This document shows, in pieces, positions 8,510 to 18,800 of a stretch of 62,374 nt of DNA (position 1 is the first letter of the stretch; every line of letters begins with the position of its first letter). The notes under the pieces are model-generated. The model was not told where the DNA came from, did no database searches, and worked only from the letters and a program-made list of their open reading frames with translations. Made by a program: the position numbers and the translations under genes. Where the stretch lies: NCBI GenBank assembly GCA_903896505.1, contig CAITXU010000170.1:1-62374 (forward strand), in the 5' to 3' direction. The DNA comes from an uncultured Verrucomicrobiota bacterium. Lineage in GTDB: Bacteria; Verrucomicrobiota; Verrucomicrobiia; Limisphaerales; UBA9464.

Positions 8510-10264
8510 GTGAACTACCTCCTGCGTGTGTGGTTGATCGCTGGCGTGACTGCGGTTTCGGTTTCGGCTCAGAAGATTCCGGTGGTCGAAAAGCATCTGC
8601 CCAACGGGTTCAAGCTGTTGCTTGTGGAGCGGCATGAGGAGCCGCGCATCGCCGGCGGTTGGGTCGCCCATGTCGGCTCAGCCAATGAACGTCCCGGCAT
8701 CACCGGGATCGCTCATCTCTTCGAACACATGATGTTCAAAGGGACTCCGACCATCGGAACGACCGATGCTGCCCGCGACCTCGATATTCTGGTGCAGCAG
8801 GAACAGGTCCGCGACGAGATGCGTGCCGAAGAGGCCCGGATGCGTCATGCACTCCGAAAGGGGGAGGTCGACGACATCACGAGTCCCGAGAGCAAGTCCG
8901 ATCACTACAAGGAGTTGGAAGCCCGGTTCCAAAAGCTGATCGACGCGGAACGCCAGGTGCTCGTGAAAAACGAATTCGACCGGGTCTACACCACCGCCGG
9001 GGCTTCCGGGATGAACGCCTTCACCACGGAGGACATGACCGGCTACTTCATCACCGTTCCGGCCAACAAGTTGGAGCTTTGGTGCTGGATGGAGAGCGAA
9101 CGACTTCTACACCCGGTTTTCCGTGAATTCTATGCCGAGCGGGATGTGGTCTTCGAGGAGCGTCGGATGCGGACAGAATCGACTCCCACCGGGAAATTCG
9201 CCGAGCAATTTAATGCGATGTTCTGGGATGCCCATCCCTATCATTGGCCGGTCATCGGATGGCCCAGCGATATCCCCGCCATTTCCAAGAGGCAGGCGGA
9301 TGACTTTTATCAACAATTCTATCAGCCCGACAATATCACCCTGATCCTGGTGGGCGATTTCGACCCCGCCGCCGCCGAAGCGATGGTGATCAAATACTTC
9401 AGCCGGATTCCCAAAGGATCGAGCCCTCCTTCTGAAGTGACGACCTTGGAAATACCGTCGGTGGGTGAAAAGCGCTATTACGCAGAGGCGGAGACCAATC
9501 CGCAGTTGGACATCCTCTGGCGAACGGTCGGTTTCGGTCACAAAGACAGTTATCCTCTCGATGTGTTGCAGCTGCTCTTGTCGGGCCGGACCGGGCGGCT
9601 GTACAAGGGCTTGGTGCTGGGGCGGCAATCGGCGACCGAAGCGGTTGCCCAGCAAGATTCGCGCAAGTGGGCGGGTGCCTTCGAGATCGAAGCCGAGGTC
9701 CGCGAGGGCAAGACCACCGAGGAGCTCGAAGCCGCCATCTATGAGGAGCTCGAACGTATCAAGAACGAACCGGTCCCGCCGGAGGAGCTTCAGAAGGTCA
9801 AGAACCAGTTCGCAGCCGCCGAATATCGGAAGCTGTCCGCCAATTTCCCCATCTTCCGTCAGGTCCTCCAAAGCGAGGGGTTGGGCGACTGGCATGAAGT
9901 CAATGAAGCCGGGCCGCGGCTTCAAGCGGTGACCGCCGAGGATGTCCAGCGGGTGGCAAAGAAATATCTGGTCAAGGAGAACCGCGCGGTGGCGGTTTAC
10001 ACCCGCAAGCCAGGTACCGGTGGTACTGCCGAGGACCCCGACCTTGCGGGATTGTCAGCCGAACAAAAGCCGATCATCCGACGGGTGGTTCAGGCGCTCG
10101 GACAGGAAACGGACGCCGACAAATTACAGCAACAGGCGGATGCCATTGAATCGCGTCTCAGCTCGACGGACCCCAAGAAACTGCCGTTACAAAAGCTCAT
10201 CCTGAAAAAACTGCGCGCCCGCGTGACGGAGCTCAAAGCGGTACCCGCTGATAAGAAGCCGTAA
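8510..10264 (+). CDS. M16 family zinc metallopeptidase (insulinase-like)
   Basis: This is a 584-residue protein if started at the GTG at 8510, which gives a good Sec signal peptide ([18 protein letters not shown]). An upstream ATG at 8444 would add 22 non-signal-like residues. The inverted zinc motif HxxEH is present ([12 protein letters not shown]69, E72, H73), with the partner region [12 protein letters not shown] about 90 residues further on. An insert of charged helix occurs at about 95-150, and the C-terminal M16 domain follows ([10 protein letters not shown]). Such exported single-chain peptidases degrade small peptides in the periplasm and often act with a second, inactive M16 subunit; none is adjacent. 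The C-terminal 80 residues are a helical Glu/Lys/Gln-rich extension. Confidence 0.88.
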   Translation: MNYLLRVWLIAGVTAVSVSAQKIPVVEKHLPNGFKLLLVERHEEPRIAGGWVAHVGSANERPGITGIAHLFEHMMFKGTPTIGTTDAARDLDILVQQEQVRDEMRAEEARMRHALRKGEVDDITSPESKSDHYKELEARFQKLIDAERQVLVKNEFDRVYTTAGASGMNAFTTEDMTGYFITVPANKLELWCWMESERLLHPVFREFYAERDVVFEERRMRTESTPTGKFAEQFNAMFWDAHPYHWPVIGWPSDIPAISKRQADDFYQQFYQPDNITLILVGDFDPAAAEAMVIKYFSRIPKGSSPPSEVTTLEIPSVGEKRYYAEAETNPQLDILWRTVGFGHKDSYPLDVLQLLLSGRTGRLYKGLVLGRQSATEAVAQQDSRKWAGAFEIEAEVREGKTTEELEAAIYEELERIKNEPVPPEELQKVKNQFAAAEYRKLSANFPIFRQVLQSEGLGDWHEVNEAGPRLQAVTAEDVQRVAKKYLVKENRAVAVYTRKPGTGGTAEDPDLAGLSAEQKPIIRRVVQALGQETDADKLQQQADAIESRLSSTDPKKLPLQKLILKKLRARVTELKAVPADKKP

Positions 10265-10359
10265 ACCACGCCTGCCCCGGGAACGCGGACGTATCGGCCG
10301 CAGGCGGTCCGAACCGCGACCACGTCGCAGTGACACCTCGGCTGTCCTCGGGTCCCACG

Positions 10360-10376
10360 GGCGGCAGGCTGCCGCC
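10360..10376. terminator. Hairpin between convergent genes
   Basis: GGCGGCAG-G-CTGCCGCC forms a tight GC hairpin directly at the stop codon of the minus-strand gene and 96 bases past the M16 gene. There is no U-tract, so it may only slow polymerase or protect a 3' end. Confidence 0.35.
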
Positions 10377-11042
10377 TCAAGCCAGGCCCAACTTGACCAA
10401 GACTTCTTTGGGGGGGCCGTCCCAACGGGTCATCGGCTTGTTGCCGATGTAACCCACATCTGCCATGCCTTGGGGCGTGCTGTAGAAACCGCCCAGCACC
10501 AGGTTTCGAAAGGCACTGAAGTTTGCCGCAGTTGCCTTCAGGCGCTCGGCGGCTCGCGGCGCATAGGCAATCTCATCCACGATCGCAATCTGTTGGTCCG
10601 CCGACGCACCAGCGAAGGATTTTCCGAAACGGTTCACGGCCTCCTTTTCCACATAGGCCAACAAGGCCAGGACCTTGGTTCGGTCGGCCTGTTGATCGGG
10701 GTAGGGGGCACTGACCCATTCGTCGATGAACTCGGGCACTCCCACGGCACTGGCCGCCGGGGATTTTTCATCAGCCGGTATGACCACATCCGCCAGCGCT
10801 GCTGCCACGGTTCGTTGTTCACCGCTCAAGGTCAGGGGCCACAGGTCGCCCGGCTTGTAGCTCTTGTTGAGCACGGCATCCATGCCGTAGGGCTTTCCTG
10901 TCACGGGAGCGGCGGATGCCAGGGTTGGCTCTCCCAAGGCTGGAGTCGGTAGTGCGACCGCCAGACCGGCGACCAGCATCCATTGCAGTGCGTCGCGTCG
11001 CGAAAGGCTGCGTTCGTCGCCCGAATCGAGTGGAGCATTCAT
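10377..11042 (-). CDS. Gluconate 2-dehydrogenase subunit 3 family protein, Tat-exported
   Basis: This 221-residue protein has an N-terminal twin-arginine signal (LSRRDALQWMLVAGLAV, about residues 13-30), followed by the helical subunit-3 domain (LSGEQRTVAAALADVVIPAD, then FIDEWVSAPY and GFYSTPQGMADVGY). Subunit 3 is the small partner of membrane-associated FAD-dependent GMC dehydrogenases (gluconate, sorbitol and glucose types) and helps export the large subunit, which lacks its own signal. The GMC large subunit is the gene immediately upstream (24-base gap), so the two form an operon. A cytochrome c subunit, present in classical three-subunit enzymes, is not adjacent. Confidence 0.85.
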   Translation of the reverse strand: MNAPLDSGDERSLSRRDALQWMLVAGLAVALPTPALGEPTLASAAPVTGKPYGMDAVLNKSYKPGDLWPLTLSGEQRTVAAALADVVIPADEKSPAASAVGVPEFIDEWVSAPYPDQQADRTKVLALLAYVEKEAVNRFGKSFAGASADQQIAIVDEIAYAPRAAERLKATAANFSAFRNLVLGGFYSTPQGMADVGYIGNKPMTRWDGPPKEVLVKLGLA

Positions 11043-11066
11043 GAGAAGTTCGTAAAACCGAGACGT

Positions 11067-12926
11067 TTAAATGTCACCCTTGCGCATTTGCTCCAACAGG
11101 TATTCGGAGGCGCGCCAGGCGACCGCCATGATCGAAAGGGTGGGGTTCTTGTCGGCGTTGCTCACGAAGGGGCCGCCGTCGGTCACGAACAGGTTGGGCA
11201 CATCCCACGATTGACAATACCCGTTCAAGACCGACTGGCGGGGATCGGCCCCCATGCAGGTGGTGCCCACTTCATGAATGATGGCCCCACCGGGATAAAT
11301 GGCCTCGCGTCCATCCTGGCGGGGTGTCCCGGTCACCTTGCCACCCATGGCTTCGATGATGCCCTTGAAGGTTGCGTGCATGTGGGCGGCCTGTTTGATC
11401 TCGTGCTCGCTCCATTTGAAGCGGAACCGGAGGACGGGAATGCCGTAGTCGTCCTTGACGTCAGGGTCGATTTCGCAGCGGCTGTCGTCATTCGGAATCA
11501 TCTCGCCGCGTCCGGCCAGGTGGATGAATGAACCATAATAGCGCCGGGCCTCCTGTTTGAGCTTCTTGCCGTAGGCCCCTTCCGTCAATTTCTCCAATCC
11601 CCCAAAGGTCCCCATGCCGGGCATGGGCCGACCGCCGCCGATTTCGATGTGGTAGCCACGGGCGAATCCGAGCTTGCCTGCCATCTGCTGCTGGTACAGC
11701 CACCATGGAGTATAGACCTGCATGCTGTTGCCAGCGCCTTCATCATTCCAGGACGGAAGACCTTCCAGAGCGGGAATCTGCCCACCCAGATCGGCGCCCA
11801 CCGTGTCCATGAGGTAACGCCCGATCTTCCCGGAGGAATTACCAACACCATTGGTGAAACGGACGGATTTGGAATTCAGCAGGATGCGCGCGGATTCGCA
11901 GCCGCTGGCGGCCAGCACGACCACCCGGGCCTTCACGTGCATGTCCTTGCGTGTGACCTTGTCGACGTAGTAAACGCCGGTCGCCTTGCCATTCTCGTCG
12001 ACCGACACCTCCCGCACCATGGCGTCGGTGATGATATCCAGATTGCCGGTGGCCAGGGCCGGAGGGATATGGACCGTGGTGGATTGATAATTGGCCCGAA
12101 TGGAGCAGCCGCGTCCGCACGGCGTCGCCCAAAAACACGGCTGTCGGCGCCGGGCATCCTCCTGCAAAATCTTCCGGGCCTTTTCGTCATTGGGATGACA
12201 GATTTGACCGACCTTTTCGTAATTCGCATGGCGTGACTTGATCGCCATGTGGGCGGGGATCACCGGGATGCCGAGGTTCTTGCAGGTCTTCTGGATCAGA
12301 AGTTCATAGGCTCGTGGCTTTGGGGGGGGCAGCAGGATGCCGGGGGAGGAATTGGGGGTGTTTTCCCGCTCGGTCGCTTCGTTCTCGCCGTAGACCCCGA
12401 CAAGGGCTTCCACCTTATCATAATACGGGGCCAGGTCCTTGTAATCGAATGGCCAGTCGAGCCCGAGGCCGTCCCTACTGCGTGGCTTGAAATCATACTG
12501 GCCCATGCGCAGGGAAATGCGCCCCCAGTGATTGGTTCGGCCCCCCAACATCCGGGGACGCCACCAAATCCATTCCTGTTTGGAACCGAACGCCTTGTAA
12601 TCCGAGGCGGCATGAAATTTGTCGGGCGAGTCTCCTTTATGCCGGGTCGTGTATGGTTCGCCGGGGACAAACCAGCCGCCATTGACGGTGGCGTCGTGGA
12701 AGCCGAAGTGCTTGTCGGGCGTGCTGGCGCCCCGAAGCGGCGCTTCGGCCGTGGTCTGGAACATCGGAGTTTCCTTGACCGGCTCGTAGTTGCGTCCGGC
12801 CTCAAGCATGAGGACCTTGACGCCCGCCTGGGCGAGCACGTAGGCGGTCTGGCCGCCGGCGGCACCCGACCCGACCACGATCACATCGTATTTCGACGCC
12901 GTCTTGCGATCCAACAACAGGGGCAT
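11067..12926 (-). CDS. GMC family FAD-dependent oxidoreductase (large subunit)
   Basis: This 619-residue protein has the FAD dinucleotide-binding motif VVGSGAAGG near residue 18, then VLMLEAG, a GMC substrate-region segment (GGRTNHWG around 125) and a C-terminal GMC domain with EVGTTCMG and FVTDGGPFVSNADKNPTLSIMA, where the conserved active-site His/Asn region lies. It has no signal peptide. It probably oxidises a sugar or polyol in the periplasm after piggy-back Tat export with the small subunit encoded just downstream. It resembles the gluconate/choline-dehydrogenase branch more than plain glucose oxidase; the substrate cannot be told from sequence alone. Confidence 0.88.
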   Translation of the reverse strand: MPLLLDRKTASKYDVIVVGSGAAGGQTAYVLAQAGVKVLMLEAGRNYEPVKETPMFQTTAEAPLRGASTPDKHFGFHDATVNGGWFVPGEPYTTRHKGDSPDKFHAASDYKAFGSKQEWIWWRPRMLGGRTNHWGRISLRMGQYDFKPRSRDGLGLDWPFDYKDLAPYYDKVEALVGVYGENEATERENTPNSSPGILLPPPKPRAYELLIQKTCKNLGIPVIPAHMAIKSRHANYEKVGQICHPNDEKARKILQEDARRRQPCFWATPCGRGCSIRANYQSTTVHIPPALATGNLDIITDAMVREVSVDENGKATGVYYVDKVTRKDMHVKARVVVLAASGCESARILLNSKSVRFTNGVGNSSGKIGRYLMDTVGADLGGQIPALEGLPSWNDEGAGNSMQVYTPWWLYQQQMAGKLGFARGYHIEIGGGRPMPGMGTFGGLEKLTEGAYGKKLKQEARRYYGSFIHLAGRGEMIPNDDSRCEIDPDVKDDYGIPVLRFRFKWSEHEIKQAAHMHATFKGIIEAMGGKVTGTPRQDGREAIYPGGAIIHEVGTTCMGADPRQSVLNGYCQSWDVPNLFVTDGGPFVSNADKNPTLSIMAVAWRASEYLLEQMRKGDI

Positions 12927-13668
12927 GTGTCAACGAAACCGTCATCGATGCCCATCGTCAAGGCTGCGAAAAGGCACCGACGGGGAAAATCGGTTCCTCA
13001 GATTTTGACGGCAAAGCTCCCGACGTGTCTTCAACCGTTAGACACTTGCCATTTTTCGCTCTGGAAAGAGGAGTTGTTCCACGTTATCCACGTATTGATG
13101 TCGACCCTATCTCCCACGACCATCCTGGATGCCATCCGCAGGTTGATGCCCGCCGGAACCAATCCGAGGCGTGGGGGAAAGCCATCATGCATTAGCGCTC
13201 CAGTTGCTGCCAACCGCCATCGAACAGGCAACCATGGACCGGCGAAAAGACGAGAGCTCTGCCACCTTTCTCAAACTCTCCCCACGGTCCGTCTGGCAGG
13301 TTCAGTTGGCGAATCCCCCGGCTTGGATATCTCGATCTCTGTGAGCCCAGTAGGACTCACTTTCAGCTTGTGATCTCTTGGGCTCAAATTACATTGGCAG
13401 GACCTAAAAGAATCAAGAGTGGAATTTTTATGGGTGCCCTAGATCCCTTCGTTGATCCCAAATTCGCCAAAAAAAGTCTGGCGGATTTCGAAAAAATGTA
13501 CCCGGGGATTGCAAAGCGTTCGAGCGAAACCAAAAAGGTTCGACGTAATGGTGCTTCTGTACAATCGGAACGGAGGCTCACTGTGTTCGGTAACGGACTC
13601 TCTTTCGGGGCACGCAGTTGAGGTTGGCCACGCTTCGATGCTCGTTGATCAGGGTCGTTTGGCAGGGG
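12927..13668. other. Intergenic stretch, one doubtful small ORF
   Basis: There are 742 bases between the GMC gene and the deacetylase gene. I see no convincing gene apart from the small ORF listed separately. An 8-bp inverted repeat (TGAGCCCA at about 13341, TGGGCTCA at about 13378) is present with a 29-base loop. No T-tract or tRNA-like fold is evident. Confidence 0.4.
13430..13621 (+). CDS. Doubtful small hypothetical protein
   Basis: This 63-codon frame starts at an ATG after a weak purine run. The first half (DPKFAKKSLADFEKMYPG, then AKRSSETKKVRR) has a protein-like, charged helical composition. The second half is low quality, and a different frame becomes more protein-like after about 13550. 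It could be the start of a broken gene. I recognise no family. Confidence 0.22.
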   Translation: MGALDPFVDPKFAKKSLADFEKMYPGIAKRSSETKKVRRNGASVQSERRLTVFGNGLSFGARS

Positions 13669-14649
13669 CTATTCCGTAATCGGGCCCGCTTTCTTCCGAC
13701 GTACGAGCATTTCCTTCCAAGTGGTGAGGACGATTCCGTGGTCCTGGATGTAGGCCCCCACTTTGGGCGACGTTAGCGCCGCCAAGTCCGCGCTCCGTGA
13801 TTCACTCGAACCCGTGATCACCGGAAAGTCCTCGGTCGGGCGCGAGGCGTGAAACAGGATTTCGGTCACCCCCGGCTTGAGCTCACCGAGGAGCCCTATC
13901 AGCTTTTCTGTTTTTTCCTCGGGCTTCCAATCGTAGGTCGCGGTGTGCAAATCATCGAGGACCGGCAAACCGGCGTTCCAGATTTTTGAAATCCACGGAC
14001 GCAACTCCTGAGTTGCATTACCATTTTCCTTGCGGGCAAAGGTCGAGTGACCACCGACCGCAAGAATGGGGATTCCCTTCTCGATGCCAACCCTCGCGAA
14101 CGCAGCAAAATAATCGGCCCGGGCAAATAATGTGCCCATGTGGGAATCGAGATGGGTGATGGGGATGCCGAGCGTCACGGCACGATCGATCTGGGCGCGG
14201 ATTTCCAATTCCACCTCCGCTGCCGACGCCTTGGCCATCACCCCGGGAACGTCCCGCCAGAGGCAGCCCTCGGGGTCCACCAAGCCCGGGACCTGCGCTT
14301 TGCCCGCCAATGGCCCCCAGCGGTACGGCTTCCATTCCGAGGTCAGGGTGAGGTGGAGGCCGCTGTCGACCTCGGGATGCTGTTGCAGGTAGTGGGCGAT
14401 GTCCGAGACCCACGGGCAGGGCATCATGACCGACCAGGAGGTGGCCACCCCTTTTTCGACCGCCTCGGTGGCCCCCAGGTTGGAAGAGCGAGACATCCCC
14501 ACATCATCCACATGCAGAATCACAACCACTTGATCAGCCCGCCAACCCAGGCGCTCCCCGAACGTCGGTTCTGCTGCCCGTGATTTCACCGGAGCCAGGA
14601 GTGCGGCCACGATGACAACGAAGCAGATCAACCGGGAATACGAGTGCAT
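13669..14649 (-). CDS. YdjC/ChbG-like carbohydrate deacetylase, exported
   Basis: This is a 326-residue protein from the ATG at 14649; an upstream TTG is less likely. Residues 1-26 form a signal peptide. The YdjC/HpnK/ChbG fold is marked by ILHVDDVGM (metal-binding Asp pair), SGLHLTLTSEW, THLDSHMGT (metal-binding His) and EILFHASRP near the end. Family members remove N-acetyl groups from diacetylchitobiose or related amino sugars using one divalent metal. Being exported, it probably acts on glycan fragments in the periplasm, in line with the amino-sugar-directed enzymes later in the window. It appears monocistronic. Confidence 0.82.
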   Translation of the reverse strand: MHSYSRLICFVVIVAALLAPVKSRAAEPTFGERLGWRADQVVVILHVDDVGMSRSSNLGATEAVEKGVATSWSVMMPCPWVSDIAHYLQQHPEVDSGLHLTLTSEWKPYRWGPLAGKAQVPGLVDPEGCLWRDVPGVMAKASAAEVELEIRAQIDRAVTLGIPITHLDSHMGTLFARADYFAAFARVGIEKGIPILAVGGHSTFARKENGNATQELRPWISKIWNAGLPVLDDLHTATYDWKPEEKTEKLIGLLGELKPGVTEILFHASRPTEDFPVITGSSESRSADLAALTSPKVGAYIQDHGIVLTTWKEMLVRRKKAGPITE

Positions 14650-14770
14650 GGCCAGATGATGAGGCAACGTCTCCGTGGGTCAAACCTCGACTTTTCATAC
14701 AAAGTTGGACGGTTTTCGGTGACGTCGACCGGTTGAAAAAGTCAGCCTTTGAAGGAGCGCGGGCAACTCA

Positions 14771-15214
14771 ATGAACTCCTTGCTGCAAAATGACCGCTCG
14801 AAGCGGCCTGATCTTTTCCACTTCCTTGGACCGATTCCATCCGCGCAACTGGATACTTGGCTCAGCGAACGCCAACTCACTGTCCCGAACGATCTGAGAC
14901 AGTTCTGGTGTGAAGCAGGAGGCGGGGATCTCTTTGAAAGCGAAACGATTCTGTCGCCTATCGGGCGAAGCAATCTAGGAGACGAGGTTGAAACGGTGAA
15001 CCAGTTCCATAGTGAAAAGGGGATGCCAGCGGATTGGCTCATCTTTTACACGGGCATTGGCGGACTCAGCGTGGTCCAAATTCCATCGGGCATTTACGCG
15101 AGCGTGCGAGAAGGTTCATACGAAGTTCAGCAGACCTTCGCGTCATTTTCCAACTGGTATGCCAACCTGATTCGCTGGGAATACGCGTCACGCTACAACC
15201 TGCAAGACGGATGA
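14771..15214 (+). CDS. SMI1/KNR4 (SUKH) family protein
   Basis: This 147-residue cytoplasmic protein has the SUKH pattern: FLGPIPSAQLDTWLS, then LPNDLRQFW-like VPNDLRQFWCEAGGGDLF, and a C-terminal WYANLIRWEY helix. SUKH proteins are common immunity proteins against contact-dependent or polymorphic nuclease toxins and also occur as orphans. No toxin gene is adjacent. It converges on a small DUF2442-XRE gene, and the two may be a leftover conflict-system island. Confidence 0.7.
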   Translation: MNSLLQNDRSKRPDLFHFLGPIPSAQLDTWLSERQLTVPNDLRQFWCEAGGGDLFESETILSPIGRSNLGDEVETVNQFHSEKGMPADWLIFYTGIGGLSVVQIPSGIYASVREGSYEVQQTFASFSNWYANLIRWEYASRYNLQDG

Positions 15215-15270
15215 CATCGCTTCTCAAACCGAGTAGGCTAAAGCCCTTGCTGTGCGAGGAGCGCTGTCTA

Positions 15271-15603
15271 TCAGGCACAAAGCAGCTTTGCCAAATCCTG
15301 GAGATAATCGTTGGTTCCCAAACTGTGAGCTTTCGACAGAATCTCAATGGCGTTGGATGTCATCCGGCACTCGCCTTTCTCAATGCGTGACAACTGCTTT
15401 CCACTCAAGCCGACAATATCGGATGGTGCCAGTCCCGCAGCTACGCGGAGTTTTTGGACCGCCTTGCCGTAGCGAACGTTAAATTGCTTGCTCTTCTGAA
15501 GAGCTTTGCGCGCGGCATCCGGATCGATCAACTGCTGCAATTGCGACCAGCCCAGATGCAGATCGAGTTCGGGCCAAAAGATGAAGAATCCATCCTCATC
15601 CAC
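15271..15603 (-). CDS. DUF2442-XRE small regulator (antitoxin-like)
   Basis: This 110-residue protein starts at a GTG at 15603; upstream in-frame codons back to a TAG offer no other ATG, GTG or TTG. The first 35 residues (DGFFIFWPELDLHLGW) resemble the DUF2442-type strand segment. The rest is an XRE-like HTH (YGKAVQKLRVAAGL, then LSGKQLSRIEKGECR), ending in a short helix (YLQDLAKLL). Proteins of this length and layout occur beside toxin or SUKH genes and probably bind their own promoter. It is convergent with the SUKH gene, so the two are not an operon. Confidence 0.65.
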   Translation of the reverse strand: MDEDGFFIFWPELDLHLGWSQLQQLIDPDAARKALQKSKQFNVRYGKAVQKLRVAAGLAPSDIVGLSGKQLSRIEKGECRMTSNAIEILSKAHSLGTNDYLQDLAKLLCA

Positions 15604-15837
15604 CTCAAAATCTTCAATTTGCCTGGGTCGAGTGGCGGGCGTAGTCCGGACCGCCGCGGATCCACAGGAGCCTCGCTACCGATGTTGTTCTGATTCAATA
15701 GCTTGTACTTGAATTGAATAGTCGGGAAGAAACGCTGTTTTTTGGAAGACAGGAATGTCTGCGCTATGTCGCGGTGGTTAGTTCATAGACCGCGTTTTAT
15801 TATCTGTGTAAATCTGCATACATCTGCGGATGACTCT

Positions 15838-18800
15838 CTACTTCGATTTGTCCGGATACGGCGGGGGCTCGGGAATCGTGACCGGATTTTTGGCCATTAA
15901 TGCCTGAATCTCGGTGATTGCCCGGTCCAGCTGATCATCCACTCCCGCGAATTCGTGCGCCGGATCATTGTCGACTTCGATGTCCGGTTCCACTCCCTTG
16001 CCTTCCATGATCCATTCCCGGGCTTCCAGATCAAAGCGGCTGAATTCGGGGCGATTCAGGAAGCCTCCGTCCAGCAGTGGCAGCGTTCCCCGAATGCCCA
16101 CCACGCCACCCCACGACCGTTTTCCGACGATCGGTCCCAGGTGGCTCTTCCGGAATCGATAGCCCACGATGTCGCCGTCACTGGCGCTGAATTGATCGAT
16201 CAGCAGGACCTTCGGGCCCAGCACCTGTCCATCGGGGTTGACATTCACGACTCCATTGCGCGCTATATTCCACATCACCGGCTCTCGACGAAGGCGTTCG
16301 ATGATCATCGGCGACACATTGCCTCCGCCATTGCCCCGGCAGTCCACGACGAGCGCCTCCTTGTCCAGTTGGGCGTAGTAGAACTTGGCAAATTCATTGA
16401 GGCCCTGCACCTGCATGTCCGGGATGTGGACATAGCCGACCTTCCCGCCGGTGGCCTTGGAGACCTTTTCGATATTGGTCAGGACCATTTTGAGGTAGTA
16501 CAACTCCTGCTCGTCAGCCGTGGGAATCACCGTTTCGTCATGGGCACCCTCCTCCCTGGGCTGTGAATTGATCCGTAAAACCACCTGTTTATCGGCCTTG
16601 CCCACCAGTGAGACATAAAGGTCCCCCATGGCATTGGCCGGTTTACCGTCCACCGCCAGAATGAAATCCCCGGCCTTGACCCGGACGCCAATCTCGGTGA
16701 GTGGCGACCGGTATTTCTTGTCCCAATTTTGACCAGGAAGAATCTCGTCGATCCGATAATAGCCGCTTCCATCACGGGAAATCCGGGCACCTAGAAGCCC
16801 CAGGGGAATCCGTTCGGGTTTGGGGTAGTCGCCTCCACCGACGTAGGTGTGGCCCAGGTTCAATTCACCAATCAGTTCACCGATCACGTAGGTGAGATCG
16901 GCCCGATGCTGCACATGCGCGAGCAGGGGCTCGTAGCGCTGCCGCAGGGCCGGCCAATCCACTCCGTGCAAATGAGGATCATAAACAAAGTCCCGCATCT
17001 GCCGCCAGCATTCGAAATAAATCTGACGCCACTCGGCATGCCGATCGACCTTCGCCTTCAGGTCCGAAAGGTTGAGCTGCTTATCCGCCAAGTCCGCTTT
17101 TCCCGTCGGCAGATCGAGGATGGAAAAGGCATCACCCACCTTCAATAGAGCCTTTTTGTGGTCCGCCGAAATGGTATAACCGGCCACTTCGGCAATTTCG
17201 GTCTCCTTGGATTTTTCGGGCTCAAACACGTTTAATTTGCCTTTGCTGATGTAATACAGCTTATCCCCCACACTGGTGATCTCGCCGTAACGTCCAGGTT
17301 TTAGAGGCAGGACCGCGATTCGCTGAGCCAAGCCTTCGGCATCAACTGTGACGACGACCTTCGCGTCCTTCTTTTCGCCACCGACCCCATCGGCAGGTGC
17401 ATTGGTTTTCGACGCCGATGATTCCTTCAGTTTGACCTCGTCACTCTTGGGTGCCAGCGGTGATTTGCCCTCCCTGGTCAGCGTCAGGAAGTAAATGTTC
17501 TGCATGTCGGTGAAGACATGGTTGAACTCGAGGTTTCCATAGGTCGGACTGAAGCTCCGGTCGGAGACGAAGTAGAGAAGTTTGCCGTCGGAACTGAATT
17601 CGGGGCTGGCGACGTCGAACCACCCGTCGGTGGCCTGAATACGATTGGTGGTTCCCACCTCGGCCAAATGAATACGGGCAAACCGGCGTCCCTCGGGACG
17701 GACATACGCCAGCCAACGGCTGTCCGGCGCCCACGAGAATTGAGTGATCTCCCACGCACCGGTATCGACTACTGCAGTCTCCCGATTGGTCACCGTGACG
17801 ACATTCAGCCGGTTCTTCTTGTCACTCCAAGCCAGTCGCTTGGAGTCGGGTGACCAGAGCGGTGCATACTTGTAAGTGTCCGCGCCAGAGGTCAGTTGGG
17901 TGGGAGTGCCCGATCCATCTTGAGGTCGCACCCAGAGTTCGTCTTCACCGCTCTCATCGCTGATGTAAGCGATGGTCTGTCCGTCGGGTGACCAAATCGC
18001 ATTGCGTTCATGAACCCCCGGCGTGGCTGTCAGATTCCGGATCGCACCATTCTTCGCGGGCACAGTAAAAACGTCGCCTCGGGCGGTCAGAACGGCCCGG
18101 CTCCCATCGGGTGCCAGGTCCCAGTCGGTAATGAATTTTGAAACGTCGGCGGTGACCGGACGGCCCGATGCGAAATCCTCCCGAATTTCGATGGGAATCC
18201 GCGTTACCTGTTCCGTCGCCAGGTCCAACCGATGAATGTATCCCCCGTTTTCAAAAACGATGGCAGTATCACCCAACGAAGGGAACTTAACCGCGAAATC
18301 CAGGAACCGGGTCACCTGCCGTGTGGTGTGGGTCGTGAGATCCTGAACCCAAAGGTTGGCCTGCTGGTTTTCACCCCGTTCGGAAACGAAATAGATTTTG
18401 TCCCCAGTCCACATCGGGAAGATGTCCTGGGCTGGATCCTCGGTCAGATGGGAGGTTTGTTTGGATTCAAAGTCATAAATCCAGATGTCGTCCGCCTGGC
18501 CGCCCCGGTAGCGCTTCCAGGTTCGGAACTCACGGAATACCCGGTTGTAGGCCATTCTCTTTCCGTCCGGCGAAAAGGAACACCAACCGCCGCGCGGTAG
18601 TGGGAGGGTCTCAGGAATGCCGCCCGAAAGCCGGGCCAGAGTCAGTTCACCCTTGAACGGGTTCCACTGGGTGCGGCGGGAACGGTACACAACCGTCTGG
18701 TTGTCGCGCCAGGCCATGACAATGTTGTTCGGGCCCATGCGGTCCGAGACATCATCCCGTTCGAGAGTGGCGGTGTAGGTCAACCGCCGAGGCTGTCCGC

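Noticed and set aside
12249..13373. A 374-codon plus-strand frame opposite the GMC gene
   Set aside because: It is a shadow of the minus-strand GMC coding region with no domain-like segments and a poor start.
15780..15837. TCTGTGTAAATCTGCATACATCTGCGG tract as a regulatory site
   Set aside because: It resembles a widespread low-information intergenic repeat and has no symmetry or spacing signal.
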